Source: Pseudomonas sp. Irchel 3H7 (GTDB lineage Bacteria > Pseudomonadota > Gammaproteobacteria > Pseudomonadales > Pseudomonadaceae). Taken from it: a stretch of 64,000 nucleotides of DNA. Made by a program: the position numbers and the translations under genes. The notes below the pieces were generated by a model that saw nothing but the letters and a program-made list of their open reading frames with translations, did no database searches and was not told the origin of the DNA. Of this stretch, positions 37,635 to 45,664 are shown one piece after another; within the stretch, counting starts at the first letter, position 1; every line of letters starts with the position of its first letter. The DNA is taken from the NCBI RefSeq assembly GCF_900187605.1, contig NZ_FYEA01000008.1, positions 124,001 to 188,000 on the forward strand, in the 5' to 3' direction.

Positions 37635-38617
37635 AAAACATAAAATTATTCGCAACTACCTTCTGCGTCTGCTTTGTTTTACTCTGCAACACCGCGAACG
37701 CGACTCTCACAAAACAGCAAGAAGAAGCAAAGAAAAAAGGCATTGAGCTTTACAATCAATACAAAGCAATATCCGCAATCGAGTTTTTAAAGATTGCTGC
37801 CGAGGGTGGAGATGATGAAGCACTCTACTACTTAGGTGAATCAATAAGAAAAAACAACAGATACATGACTCAGGAAGCACAAAAAGCTTACGAGGAGTCA
37901 GCAAAAAAAGGCAATATTTATTCTATGATCCGGCTCGGAGGAGCGGACCAAGACTTGTGCGTAACCATGAAGAATTGTTCCCCCTCTGAGCAATCGCCTG
38001 AAGGCTGGATGAATGAAGCTAAAAAGCTTGCAACTGATCAGGCATCTCATGGAAATGCTGAGTCTATGTACTTGTTATGGGAAATAACAGGGAACGATGA
38101 ATGGTTAGAAAAATCTGCAGAAAAAGCTTTCGCTTTGGCGCAATTTCGTTTGGCGACTAAATATCAAGAAGGTGGCGGAGTATTCCTACTGCCCTCCAGA
38201 AGATCAGATGAAATCGAAAAGTGGATGAAAGCGTCTGCAGAGAATGGCTATCCTCCAGCTATGATGGGATTTGCCGCTGCCAGGCTTGAAAAAGCCGACT
38301 TTTCATCGTTTAGAACTTGGAATGAAAAAGCTGCAGATTCAGGCTACGTATCAGCGGTTTTTGGTTATGCTTCTTATATAGGCGAAGTTGAACCAAAATA
38401 CGGATTCACCTCAGACCCAGTGACGTCATATGCGCTACTATCAAATCTACTAGAGCTTGATGGTGGTGGAAACGTAATAAACAATGTTAACGATGTTTTG
38501 CCAGAAGTGGAAAAAAAACTGTCAAAAGAGCAGATAGGGAAAGCAAAAGAACTCGCAAAAACGTGGAAGGCCAACCATCCGCCTCTCTCGTTCTTCCCTG
38601 ACAAGCTAGGATATTAA
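37631..38617 (+). CDS. Exported Sel1-repeat protein, probable T6SS immunity protein
   Basis: The TTG start overlaps the effector stop (TTGA). The 328-residue product has a signal peptide (LFATTFCVCFVLLCNTANA) and Sel1/TPR-like helical pairs (ALYYLGESIRKN, AQFRLATKYQEGG, AMMGFAAARLEKAD). Periplasmic Sel1-repeat proteins are known immunity partners of T6SS effectors that act from the periplasm, such as the Tli5 proteins. Coupled translation, low GC and periplasmic location support neutralisation of the preceding toxin there. Not demonstrated. Confidence 0.72.
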   Translation: MKNIKLFATTFCVCFVLLCNTANATLTKQQEEAKKKGIELYNQYKAISAIEFLKIAAEGGDDEALYYLGESIRKNNRYMTQEAQKAYEESAKKGNIYSMIRLGGADQDLCVTMKNCSPSEQSPEGWMNEAKKLATDQASHGNAESMYLLWEITGNDEWLEKSAEKAFALAQFRLATKYQEGGGVFLLPSRRSDEIEKWMKASAENGYPPAMMGFAAARLEKADFSSFRTWNEKAADSGYVSAVFGYASYIGEVEPKYGFTSDPVTSYALLSNLLELDGGGNVINNVNDVLPEVEKKLSKEQIGKAKELAKTWKANHPPLSFFPDKLGY

Positions 38618-38659
38618 CGCCAGTGAGGCTATTCAGGCAAATGACATCAAGGAAATAGC

Positions 38660-39583
38660 ATGGATATAAAAAAGCTTATCGCCCAGGCAGCGTCGAAGTA
38701 CGGCAACACGTCGAACGTCGTATTGAAAGCCAGCGAGAGCACCGGACAACCTCCATGCGAACTATTCATCACCGATGAACATACAGAGAATTACTTAACC
38801 TTACAGATGGCAGGAGATGCAGATAGAGGAGGTATAACAGGTATAGCGGCAGGCGTAGGATCTCTCGCAAGTATTGCATTGGCATTTATGATAATAATAA
38901 AAGGCCGCAGGGATCTTGTAGGCCTTTGTATTTTCCTTGCCGCGGCCATGTTCCTTATTCCGTTTTATTTTGAAACGCGAAAACCACTGCCTTTACCTGT
39001 ATTATTTAATCGTAGAACAAAAGAAGTTTATTTTGATCAAAATGGTGATTTGTATCATACGCCATGGGACAACATTCAAGCTATCGCGTGTGAATTTCAA
39101 ATGACAAGCATTTATACGGGCGGTATAAATAACGCTTCTCTCGAAATACTAGTAAAACGTCTAGGCGACCCTGACAATGCCCTTATGGTTAGTTTGGGTT
39201 CCCCAATGGGCAAGACACTTGATATGCAAAAAGGGTTTTGGGAATACATTCGCAGCTACATGAATAATGGCCCAGGGTTTGATGAAAATGGCAACCACGC
39301 AGAATCCGATGAATTCATAAAGAAAACGCTTTCGAGCAATATTAGATCGTCAGACTTTTGGGGGTACTGGAAAAAAACGATCACAGATAAAAAAGTCAAA
39401 TCCGGACACTCTAACTACTTAGCTGCATCTGACGTTTTTATGTTTATTGGACATTTAATTTTTTTCCAACCAATGCTATACAAGACTTCACATACAATTA
39501 TGTACAGAGAAAAACACGAAACTTATGGCCAGAAAAAGTTACAGAACGCTTACATCAAGACGGCCCCACACTTAGACTCATAG
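38660..39583 (+). CDS. DUF6708-like membrane protein, apparently frameshifted C-terminus
   Basis: A 307-residue AT-rich protein with two adjacent TM segments (about residues 60-110; IALAFMIIIKG, GLCIFLAAAMFLIPFYFE). Conserved blocks are LFITDEHTE, LPVLFNRRTKEVYFD, and MQKGFWEYIRSYMNNGP. Its next neighbour is a close paralogue. After residue ~267 the reading frame diverges: the -1 frame reads on with WPEKVTERL...LRLIDLERERGFSV to a stop at 39613-39615, matching the paralogue's C-terminus. The break is at a seven-T run (39459-39465). Either one T was lost or -1 frameshifting restores the end. Such DUF6708 proteins accompany VgrG effectors and may be co-immunity or accessory proteins; function unknown. 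Confidence 0.65.
   Translation: MDIKKLIAQAASKYGNTSNVVLKASESTGQPPCELFITDEHTENYLTLQMAGDADRGGITGIAAGVGSLASIALAFMIIIKGRRDLVGLCIFLAAAMFLIPFYFETRKPLPLPVLFNRRTKEVYFDQNGDLYHTPWDNIQAIACEFQMTSIYTGGINNASLEILVKRLGDPDNALMVSLGSPMGKTLDMQKGFWEYIRSYMNNGPGFDENGNHAESDEFIKKTLSSNIRSSDFWGYWKKTITDKKVKSGHSNYLAASDVFMFIGHLIFFQPMLYKTSHTIMYREKHETYGQKKLQNAYIKTAPHLDS
39458..39466 (+). other. Homopolymer/slippery heptamer in DUF6708-like gene
   Basis: The sequence A-TTTTTTT-C is read as ATT TTT TTC in the zero frame. It contains the U UUU UUC heptamer in the correct phase for -1 slippage, after which translation would continue CCA ACC AAT... in the frame homologous to the paralogue. Confidence 0.6.
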
Positions 39584-39730
39584 ACTTAGAACGCGAGCGC
39601 GGTTTTTCTGTTTGACTTATGATCACGAAACCGAAAGGTAATAGCTTACTACTCCTTACTTGAAGGCACGCACTACCGCCCATCGAAGTCAAGGAAATGG
39701 TATGGCTTTAAGAACGGCAATGAAAAAATC

Positions 39731-40657
39731 ATGGCGAAATATGGTGATGCTCCTACCGCAGTTCTTAGTGACGACGAGTCTACGGGAGAGCAACCACTTG
39801 AGCTTTTTATAACTGATGAACACACAGAACACTATCTTTCACTAAAAATTGGCAGTGATCGAAATCGCGGCTTGCTTAGTGGGCTTCTCGGGGGAATTCC
39901 AGCTCTAATCGCACTCATCATTGGCGTTTGGATGGCTTTACTGGGCAAGTGGGACGGAGTGGGCTGGATGTTACTTTTCGGGATACCGTTGTTCATTGTT
40001 CCAATCATCATCGAAACAAGACGCTCTTTACCGCTTCCCATAATTTTCAACCGACGAACACAGGAAGTCTATTTCGACAACGAAGGAGAGCTCTATCATA
40101 CTCCTTGGAAGGGAATAGAGGCTGTAGCTTGCGAGTTCGACATGGTTGGCCTTTATTCTGGGAGCATCCGGAACGCCTCGCTTGAAGTATTAATGAAGCG
40201 CTTGGGAGAACCTGAAAACGAAATTATGGTCAGCATTGGTACGCCGGCGGGAAAGTCTTTAGAAATGCAGAAAGGATTCTGGGAATACATTCGCTCTTAT
40301 ATGAACAACGGCCCATGGTTCGACCACACTGGAGCTCATAGCGAATCGGATGACTTTGTAAAAAGCCAGTTAGACCTAAACTTAAAACAATCTGAATACT
40401 TAGGCGCATGGAGAAAAATCATTCGTGAAAAAAAAGAAGCAGGAGATGGAAGCAATTACTTAACTGGCACTGATTTTTTAATGCTACTAAACAATATACT
40501 CTTCTATCCATCAAACAAGATTCAAGACTTTGTTTATGAAAGAGCAAAGCGTCGTTCGCGAAACCGTTGGCCCACTGTCGTGACTGAGCGACTGGAAGCG
40601 GATGGTCCAACGACAAGATTAATTGATTTAGAGCGCGAGCGTGGTCTCACTGTTTGA
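39731..40657 (+). CDS. DUF6708-like membrane protein, paralogue
   Basis: A 308-residue tandem paralogue of the preceding gene with the same blocks (ELFITDEHTEHYLS, LPIIFNRRTQEVYFD, MQKGFWEYIRSYMNNGPW) and an intact C-terminus (DGPTTRLIDLERERGLTV). Two TM helices lie at residues about 50-95. The ATG at 39731 has no good ribosome site. The better AAGGAAAT-ATG lies at 39702, and one extra A in the six-A run at 39723-39728 would join it in frame, giving an N-terminus of the same length as the paralogue's. The true gene may therefore start at 39702. Possible accessory or immunity protein of the T6SS cassette. Confidence 0.7.
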   Translation: MAKYGDAPTAVLSDDESTGEQPLELFITDEHTEHYLSLKIGSDRNRGLLSGLLGGIPALIALIIGVWMALLGKWDGVGWMLLFGIPLFIVPIIIETRRSLPLPIIFNRRTQEVYFDNEGELYHTPWKGIEAVACEFDMVGLYSGSIRNASLEVLMKRLGEPENEIMVSIGTPAGKSLEMQKGFWEYIRSYMNNGPWFDHTGAHSESDDFVKSQLDLNLKQSEYLGAWRKIIREKKEAGDGSNYLTGTDFLMLLNNILFYPSNKIQDFVYERAKRRSRNRWPTVVTERLEADGPTTRLIDLERERGLTV

Positions 40658-40789
40658 TTAAATGTTGGAGATTCCCAGCTTGGTAGCGGCATGTGCAGCC
40701 TCCTCATAAGCTTACTGAATCCAAGTTAAAGCAACCCTCTTGATTCTAATCCAGGAAAAATTGAAGTGTGACTTATCGGTTCGCGATCG

Positions 40790-41308
40790 GTGAAGTCCTC
40801 TCCAGGCATAAAGCCGGAATGTAACCTCTTACCTTGGAATTTTAGTCATTTGATAGATATTGCTGCGGACGCACGTCGAAAACGAACATGGCGAAGAAGG
40901 CGAATAGCCTTGGCTGTACTGGCTTTGCTGCTTAGCTACGCCACCCCAAAAATCATTGATCTATTTCGTACGCCCGGCGCCATGCTGACGTCAGAAAACT
41001 ATACAGATCGTCCAATTTTGAACTTTTGGATAAATGACTTTTGGGGAGGCAACCTGTTCGCAATGGGTGGCGGAGGGGTTATGTGCTGCCAACGAATTGA
41101 AGGAGAAACCGTTCGTGTTTCTTGGATTCTCAGTAGGACTGGCGAACAGTTTCGGCAAGGCGTCCAGAAGGAGAACCATGAGGTAATTTTACCGCTACCT
41201 CGCCGAAAACGTGGTGATGTGTATTTGCACGTGCGCTTTTTACCCAAAAATATTGTTGAGTTGAAATGGAGTCCAGACTTGGTCAGCCCGTTTGCTCCTG
41301 CTCCTTAG
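40790..41308 (+). CDS. DUF3304-like protein with one TM helix
   Basis: A 172-residue frame from GTG 40790; an in-frame TGA stands just upstream, and TTG 40850 is another start. A Arg-rich stretch and a TM segment (IALAVLALLLSYA) precede the conserved block YTDRPILNFWINDFWGG and GGGGVMCC, followed by VRVSW. This pattern fits the DUF3304 family, often exported proteins next to T6SS lipase effectors (Tli-type immunity). Here it sits in the vgrG cassette but away from the effector, so its target is unknown. There is no strong ribosome site. Confidence 0.6.
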   Translation: MKSSPGIKPECNLLPWNFSHLIDIAADARRKRTWRRRRIALAVLALLLSYATPKIIDLFRTPGAMLTSENYTDRPILNFWINDFWGGNLFAMGGGGVMCCQRIEGETVRVSWILSRTGEQFRQGVQKENHEVILPLPRRKRGDVYLHVRFLPKNIVELKWSPDLVSPFAPAP

Positions 41309-41346
41309 GCAGAGCCTCTTCTCTAACTAGCTGTTGTAAACATCAA

Positions 41347-41375
41347 TCACGGGCAGAAAATGCCTCTGCCCGTGA
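41347..41375. terminator. Hairpin at the end of the T6SS cassette
   Basis: An 11-base perfect stem (TCACGGGCAGA/TCTGCCCGTGA) with a 7-base loop, 38 bases after the DUF3304-like gene. No T tract follows, but position and symmetry fit transcription termination from either side. Confidence 0.5.
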
Positions 41376-41398
41376 GTGCTAGACAATTCAAACAGAGA

Positions 41399-41695
41399 TC
41401 AAACCGGCGCCTTCCAACTCAACATCTGCTGCTGCGCGACCTGCAGCAAATCATTGCCATCCTGCGTCAGCAGGTACAGCGCATGGGTGATGTGTGGAAT
41501 GTCTTGCACGTCGGCGTGTTTGAAGCACAGGCAATGCAAGGTCTCGAGCAGGTCGGCGGCGGCGCGGATGCGCTGGACGGCGGCTTCGAGGATGTCTTTC
41601 GGGTTGGCTTGGGTGTCGAAGAGCAGCGTCGGGGTTTCGGTGACGTTGCTGCTGAGGGGGAGATAGCGGTTTTGAAGCGGTTTAATTATTGGCAT
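41399..41695 (-). CDS. Small DUF6124/DUF3077-type protein
   Basis: A 98-residue frame with a helical pattern (ILEAAVQRIRAAADLLETLHCL, LLTQDGNDLLQVAQQQML) like the small pseudomonad proteins of the DUF6124/DUF3077 group. It is convergent with the T6SS cassette. The ribosome site is weak and the family assignment is from the pattern only. Confidence 0.6.
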   Translation of the reverse strand: MPIIKPLQNRYLPLSSNVTETPTLLFDTQANPKDILEAAVQRIRAAADLLETLHCLCFKHADVQDIPHITHALYLLTQDGNDLLQVAQQQMLSWKAPV

Positions 41696-42191
41696 TTTGA
41701 TTACTCAACTGTATTAGAGGGTAACCGCCATAGCCGTGACCAAACGGTGGGAGGCGGCCGTGTACAGGCTTGGTCAACCGAGAACAGTTCAAAACTCAGC
41801 TCGCCCGAAGGCGTCCTGCACACAGCCGCCACTGCAATGCACTCCACGGATTAGGTAATCCGAGCGGTGCAAATGATGGCACATATGCAATGAACTTTTC
41901 TCAGGTGACCAAACCCGAACCACTGATTTTGCAGCGGCAACCGACAATAACCGCCCTGCTCCAACCGCCGAAAGCAGACAAGGCACCAGCCTTTGTAGGA
42001 ATTCGCCAAACCTTCCAAAGAAAACCGCCGCACTCCCTGACAGCCGGCGTTCAGCTCGGTTAACCATCCCTTAACGCCGTGGTCAAAAACTCTACTGAAC
42101 CGCACGTCCTCAGCCATTCTGGTTGTTGCCCAGTGCGGCAGGTTCGGCTGAATCACGCCGAACGCTAGAACCGCCACTCGGGAGTCCTTTC
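41696..42191. other. Gene-poor stretch
   Basis: About 500 bases. Short frames on both strands lack ribosome sites and look non-coding. Nothing else is recognisable. Confidence 0.5.
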
Positions 42192-42461
42192 ATGAACATT
42201 CGTCCTTTATTGCTCACCGCCGCCCTCGCCTGCACCGCTTTTGCCGGGCTGGCCCAGGCTAATGACACCTCTGCCACGTCCAAAGCCGTGCCGTACGAGT
42301 ACGGCATGCCGCTGCATGTGGCCAAAGTGGTGTCGTTGACCGAGCCGCCAACGCAACTGTGCAAAGTGGTCACGGCCGACATGAAGTACATCGACAATGC
42401 CGGTAATCCTGAGGAAATCAGCTATCGGAAATTGTCTGACGCGTGCAACTTCCAGAACTGA
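42192..42461 (+). CDS. Exported DUF2790-family small protein
   Basis: An 89-residue protein after GGAGT, with a signal peptide (LLLTAALACTAFAGLAQA). The mature part carries the DUF2790 pattern (PYEYGMPLHVAKVVSLTEP, CKVVTADMKYIDNAGNPEEISYRKLSDAC), known from small periplasmic pseudomonad proteins often induced by copper or stress. No function is known. Confidence 0.82.
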   Translation: MNIRPLLLTAALACTAFAGLAQANDTSATSKAVPYEYGMPLHVAKVVSLTEPPTQLCKVVTADMKYIDNAGNPEEISYRKLSDACNFQN

Positions 42462-42550
42462 CAGAAACGTCTGATTTGCGGGTTTGCGGTAGGCGTGGGG
42501 AGTTTCGGCGGTTATGCTCGGAGCCCTCCTCACTGCCGCAAGGATTCGCC

Positions 42551-42949
42551 ATGCAGTTGTCGTTTCGCACGTTGTCGGGCTTCACGTGTTCGTTGTGTTT
42601 TTTGCTGGCGCTGGCCTGGGGCGTTTTCCCGGAGAGGCTGCTGGCGATCTGGAGTATCGAGTATTCCGACGCTGCGGGGTTTGTCGCGCGGCGCAGTGCG
42701 GTGCTGTTTGCGGCGTTGGGAGTGATGTTTTATCTGGTGCGCAACGCACCGCCGTCGCTGGGGCGCAATGCGCTGAGCAACGGGTTTATCGTCGGTTGTT
42801 TTGGTTTGGCGGTGTTGGGGTTTGCGGAATGGCTCAACGGTCATGCCGGCCCCGGGATTTTGCTCGCGGTGCTGGTCGAGTTCGCGCTGGGCCTTGGTTT
42901 TGTGCAGGCCCGGCGCGTGACGGTCGAACTGGGTGAAACGGTGCGTTAG
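42551..42949 (+). CDS. Small four-helix membrane protein, unknown
   Basis: ATG 42551 gives 132 residues with four hydrophobic segments (CSLCFLLALAWGVFP, SAVLFAALGVMFYLV, GFIVGCFGLAVLGFAEWL, GILLAVLVEFALGLGFV). It shows no family that I can name securely. It stands alone and converges with the DUF1652 gene, whose stop codon overlaps its own by 4 bases. Confidence 0.75.
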   Translation: MQLSFRTLSGFTCSLCFLLALAWGVFPERLLAIWSIEYSDAAGFVARRSAVLFAALGVMFYLVRNAPPSLGRNALSNGFIVGCFGLAVLGFAEWLNGHAGPGILLAVLVEFALGLGFVQARRVTVELGETVR

Positions 42950-43215
42950 ACGACTCTGGAGCGCGGGCTGTAGTGATGTTGCACAGTTTGCTGGTTCAGA
43001 TCCGAGCGCAGCCCGGCGATCAGTTCGTTGATTTCACGACAGCCATTGAGGTGGCTGGCGTCGATGCCACTGACCAGCAGATCGACCTGATCGGTCTGGT
43101 GATCGCCGAAAACCTTGACGGTCATCGACAAGTCCGGCGACAGCGTGCACTGGCAGCGTTTCGGCAGAAAACTGCTTTCAATGATATTGCGTAGTTCCAA
43201 GGCAGACAGAAACAT
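42946..43215 (-). CDS. DUF1652-family protein
   Basis: An 89-residue protein with a strong AAGGAGAGGG ribosome site. The pattern SALELRNIIESSFLPKRCQCTL and FLPKRCQC fits the DUF1652 family of pseudomonads. The mid-region has VDLLVSGIDASHLNGCREINELIAGLR. Function unknown. Confidence 0.82.
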   Translation of the reverse strand: MFLSALELRNIIESSFLPKRCQCTLSPDLSMTVKVFGDHQTDQVDLLVSGIDASHLNGCREINELIAGLRSDLNQQTVQHHYSPRSRVV

Positions 43216-43582
43216 GGCGAAACCCTCTCCTTACTGTGAGATGCCAATCAAGTATTCACGCTGACCGTTGCTGCCCCTGCACGGGTGTGTCCCCGCTGTT
43301 TCCCTGGTGCGACAAGCGGTGGTACTGCGAAATGCCCATTGGAGTGTAGGCGCCCAAGTCCGGTGCGCCGCACTGAAAAGACGCATAAAGCGTGCCTTTC
43401 ATCAGTTCATTTTCACCCTCATGAAATCAAGCACTTGGCGGCGGTGCCAGCATTTGGCTACTTGCAAATTGCAAGAATAGCCCCTGCCGGCACTGCATTT
43501 TGCAACTCGACGCTGGTTTGCAATCACGGCCCATGACGGTAAGAATGCCCGTCATCCACCCTACACCCGCACGGAGGCTTCC
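43216..43582. other. Intergenic region upstream of ecotin gene
   Basis: 367 bases with no convincing gene. A 15-base palindrome CTTGCAAATTGCAAG lies at about 43459-43473, with two more TTGCAA half-sites downstream. Confidence 0.5.
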
Positions 43583-44068
43583 ATGGGTTCTTTACGCGTT
43601 TACGCGACCACCGGTTTGTTCATCGCCAGCCTGTCCACCCTCGCCCACGCCGCCAAGCTTGAAGACGTCGCGCCGTTCCCGAAGGCTGAAGCCGGGTTCA
43701 CCCGCCAGGTCATTCACTTGCCCAAGCAAGAGCAGGAAGAAAACTTCCAGGTGGAAATCCTCGCCGGCAAAACCCTGGAAGTGGACTGCAATCGCCAGCG
43801 TTTGGGCGGCGTTCTCGATGAGAAGAATCTTGAGGGCTGGGGTTATCCGTTCTATCGCCTGGAAAAAGTCATCGGGCCGATGAGCACGATGATGGCCTGC
43901 CCACCCGGCAGCCAGAAGAAGCGCGCGTTCGTGCCGGTCGTTGGTGACGGTTTCATGCTGCGTTACAACAGCAAGTTGCCGGTCGTGGTGTATGCGCCGT
44001 CTGACGTCGAAGTGCGTTATCGCATCTGGTCGGCGTCGGACAAAGTCGGTACAGCCCTGCAGGAATAA
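43583..44068 (+). CDS. eco: Ecotin, periplasmic serine protease inhibitor
   Basis: A 161-residue protein with a signal peptide (LFIASLSTLAHA) and the ecotin fold. The reactive-site loop STMMACPPGS matches E. coli ecotin with P1 Met, and MLRYNSKLPVVVYAPSDVEVRYRIW is the conserved dimerisation end. It inhibits trypsin-family proteases, including host elastase, in the periplasm. Its gene is monocistronic except for the short NIPSNAP-like gene after it. Confidence 0.94.
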   Translation: MGSLRVYATTGLFIASLSTLAHAAKLEDVAPFPKAEAGFTRQVIHLPKQEQEENFQVEILAGKTLEVDCNRQRLGGVLDEKNLEGWGYPFYRLEKVIGPMSTMMACPPGSQKKRAFVPVVGDGFMLRYNSKLPVVVYAPSDVEVRYRIWSASDKVGTALQE

Positions 44069-44089
44069 CCGGAACAAGGAGTGCTTCGT

Positions 44090-44395
44090 TTGATTACCTG
44101 CCACGTCCGATATGTCATTGATCCCTACCAATTGCCTGAGTTCGAGGCTTACGCCAAGGCCTGGCTCGGCATCGTCGAGCGCTTGGGCGGCACCCATCAC
44201 GGCTACTTTTTGCCGTCCGAAGGCGCGAGCAACATCGCTTATTGCCTGTTCAGTTTTCCGTCGCTGGCGGATTACGAAAGCTATCGGCACATCGCGATGA
44301 CCGATCCGGAAAGCACTGCACTGGTGGCCAGCCTGGTCGAGAAGAAGTTCATCGTCAGCTACGAGCGCAGCTTCCTGCGCCCGTTACTGCCGTAA
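44090..44395 (+). CDS. NIPSNAP-family protein
   Basis: The TTG at 44090 has AAGGAG eight bases upstream; a GTG at 44081 lies within it. The ~101-residue product fits the NIPSNAP dimeric alpha-beta barrel (EAYAKAWLGIVERLGGTHHGYFLPSEG, FPSLADYESYR). These proteins resemble antibiotic biosynthesis monooxygenase-like folds; substrate unknown. It is 21 bases after ecotin and convergent with the dehydratase. Confidence 0.85.
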   Translation: MITCHVRYVIDPYQLPEFEAYAKAWLGIVERLGGTHHGYFLPSEGASNIAYCLFSFPSLADYESYRHIAMTDPESTALVASLVEKKFIVSYERSFLRPLLP

Positions 44396-44401
44396 ACCTC
44401 A

Positions 44402-45415
44402 TCATGCCGAGACGCCGCACATCGCGGCGCGCTCGGCGACATGGCGCAGGCTGTCGAAGTTGATATTGGCGCCCGAGTCGATCGCCACGAATGTCTGCTC
44501 GCGCACCCCGGTTCGCGCTACGTACTGCTTGATCCCGGCCACGGCCAAGGCGCCGGACGGTTCGGTGATCGAGCGGGTATCGTCGTAGATATTCTTGATC
44601 GCCGCGCAGAGATCGTCGTTGCTGACGGTGATGACTTCGTCGACGCAAAAGCGGCAAACCTCAAACCCGAACGCGCCAATCTGCGCTACCGCCACGCCAT
44701 CGGCGAAGGTGCCGACATTGGGCAGCACCACGCGCTGATCTGCTTCGAGCGCAGCCTTCAGGCACGCTGAGTGTTCAGATTCGACGCCGATGATCCGTAC
44801 TTCCGGGCGCAGGTATTTGACGTAGGCCGCGATGCCGGCGATCAGACCGCCGCCGCCCACCGGGATAAAAATCGCATCCAGCGAACCTTGATGCTGGCGG
44901 AGGATTTCCATCGCCACGGTGCCCTGCCCGGCGATCACTTCCGGGTCATCGAACGGTGAAACGAAGGTGCGCCCAGTCTGTTGCGCCAGTTGCAGCGCAT
45001 GGGCCAGTGCGAACGGGAAACTCTCGCCGTGCAGCAGCGCTTCAGCGCCGCGACTGCGTACACCCAGCACTTTCAATTCCGGCGTTGTCGCTGGCATGAC
45101 GATGGTCGCTGCAATCCCCAGTTCGCGTGCTGCCAATGCCACGCCTTGCGCGTGATTGCCAGCCGATGCGGTGATTACCCCCCGCGCCCTCTGTTCGTCG
45201 CTCAATTGCACCAATTTGTTGTAGGCGCCACGGATCTTGAAGGAGAACGTCGGTTGCAGGTCTTCACGCTTGAGCAGAATCCGGTTGCCCAGCGCCTCCG
45301 ACAGCGCCGGCGCCGCTTGCAAAGGCGTGCGCACCGCGAGGTCGTACACCGGTGCGGCGAGGATCTTTTTCACGTAGTGCTCAAGCAGGGTTTGCTGATC
45401 GGGGCTGTGCGGCAT
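44402..45415 (-). CDS. Threonine dehydratase, catalytic domain only
   Basis: A 337-residue PLP enzyme that deaminates threonine to 2-oxobutyrate, the first step of isoleucine synthesis. The PLP Lys60 is in FSFKIRGAYNKL; SAGNHAQGVA and the glycine phosphate loop GGGGLI are present, and the end INFDSLRHVAERAA is the domain junction of IlvA. Biosynthetic IlvA continues for ~160 residues with ACT-like regulatory domains, but here the frame stops five residues later (CGVSA). It is therefore not allosterically controlled in the usual way, or is a trimmed paralogue. An attenuator-like leader lies just upstream. Confidence 0.88.
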   Translation of the reverse strand: MPHSPDQQTLLEHYVKKILAAPVYDLAVRTPLQAAPALSEALGNRILLKREDLQPTFSFKIRGAYNKLVQLSDEQRARGVITASAGNHAQGVALAARELGIAATIVMPATTPELKVLGVRSRGAEALLHGESFPFALAHALQLAQQTGRTFVSPFDDPEVIAGQGTVAMEILRQHQGSLDAIFIPVGGGGLIAGIAAYVKYLRPEVRIIGVESEHSACLKAALEADQRVVLPNVGTFADGVAVAQIGAFGFEVCRFCVDEVITVSNDDLCAAIKNIYDDTRSITEPSGALAVAGIKQYVARTGVREQTFVAIDSGANINFDSLRHVAERAAMCGVSA

Positions 45416-45455
45416 GGTCGTCTCCTGACATTTTTCAAAACCCCGGAGACAGAAA

Positions 45456-45565
45456 GTAAAAACCCGCCTCTAGGGCGGGTTGGGTGCTGCAGTCGTGAGC
45501 TAGCCCGCCAAATGAGGAATGGCGGTAATAATCATTGGCTGGCAACGCGATACAGTCGAAGTCAT
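45456..45565 (-). promoter_or_regulatory. Attenuator leader of the threonine dehydratase gene
   Basis: On the reverse strand a 21-codon ORF (ATG 45565 to TAG 45500) contains ATT ATT ACC GCC ATT, i.e. Ile-Ile-Thr-Ala-Ile. Downstream lies a textbook terminator (AACCCGCC/GGCGGGTTTTT, 45461-45481). Region 1 (CCGCCA, at 45520-45525) pairs with region 2 (TGGCGGG, 45504-45510); region 2 can instead pair with region 3 of the terminator (CCCGCC). Region 1 overlaps the Ile codons, so stalling for Ile would free region 2 and prevent termination. Confidence 0.75.
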
Positions 45566-45664
45566 GGACTGGAAATTAGCCTGCACGGTGCTGGCAAGTC
45601 AATGGCCAATTTTGCGTGGCGACGTTAGTCTGGCGACTCTCTCATCACACCAAGGAAGGCTTGC

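Noticed and set aside
41770..42177. Short frames on both strands in the gene-poor stretch
   Set aside because: No ribosome site, no domain pattern; treated as non-coding.
43480..43500. Possible sigma-54 promoter (GGCAC...TTGCA)
   Set aside because: The spacing between GG and GC is 11 bases rather than the required 10.
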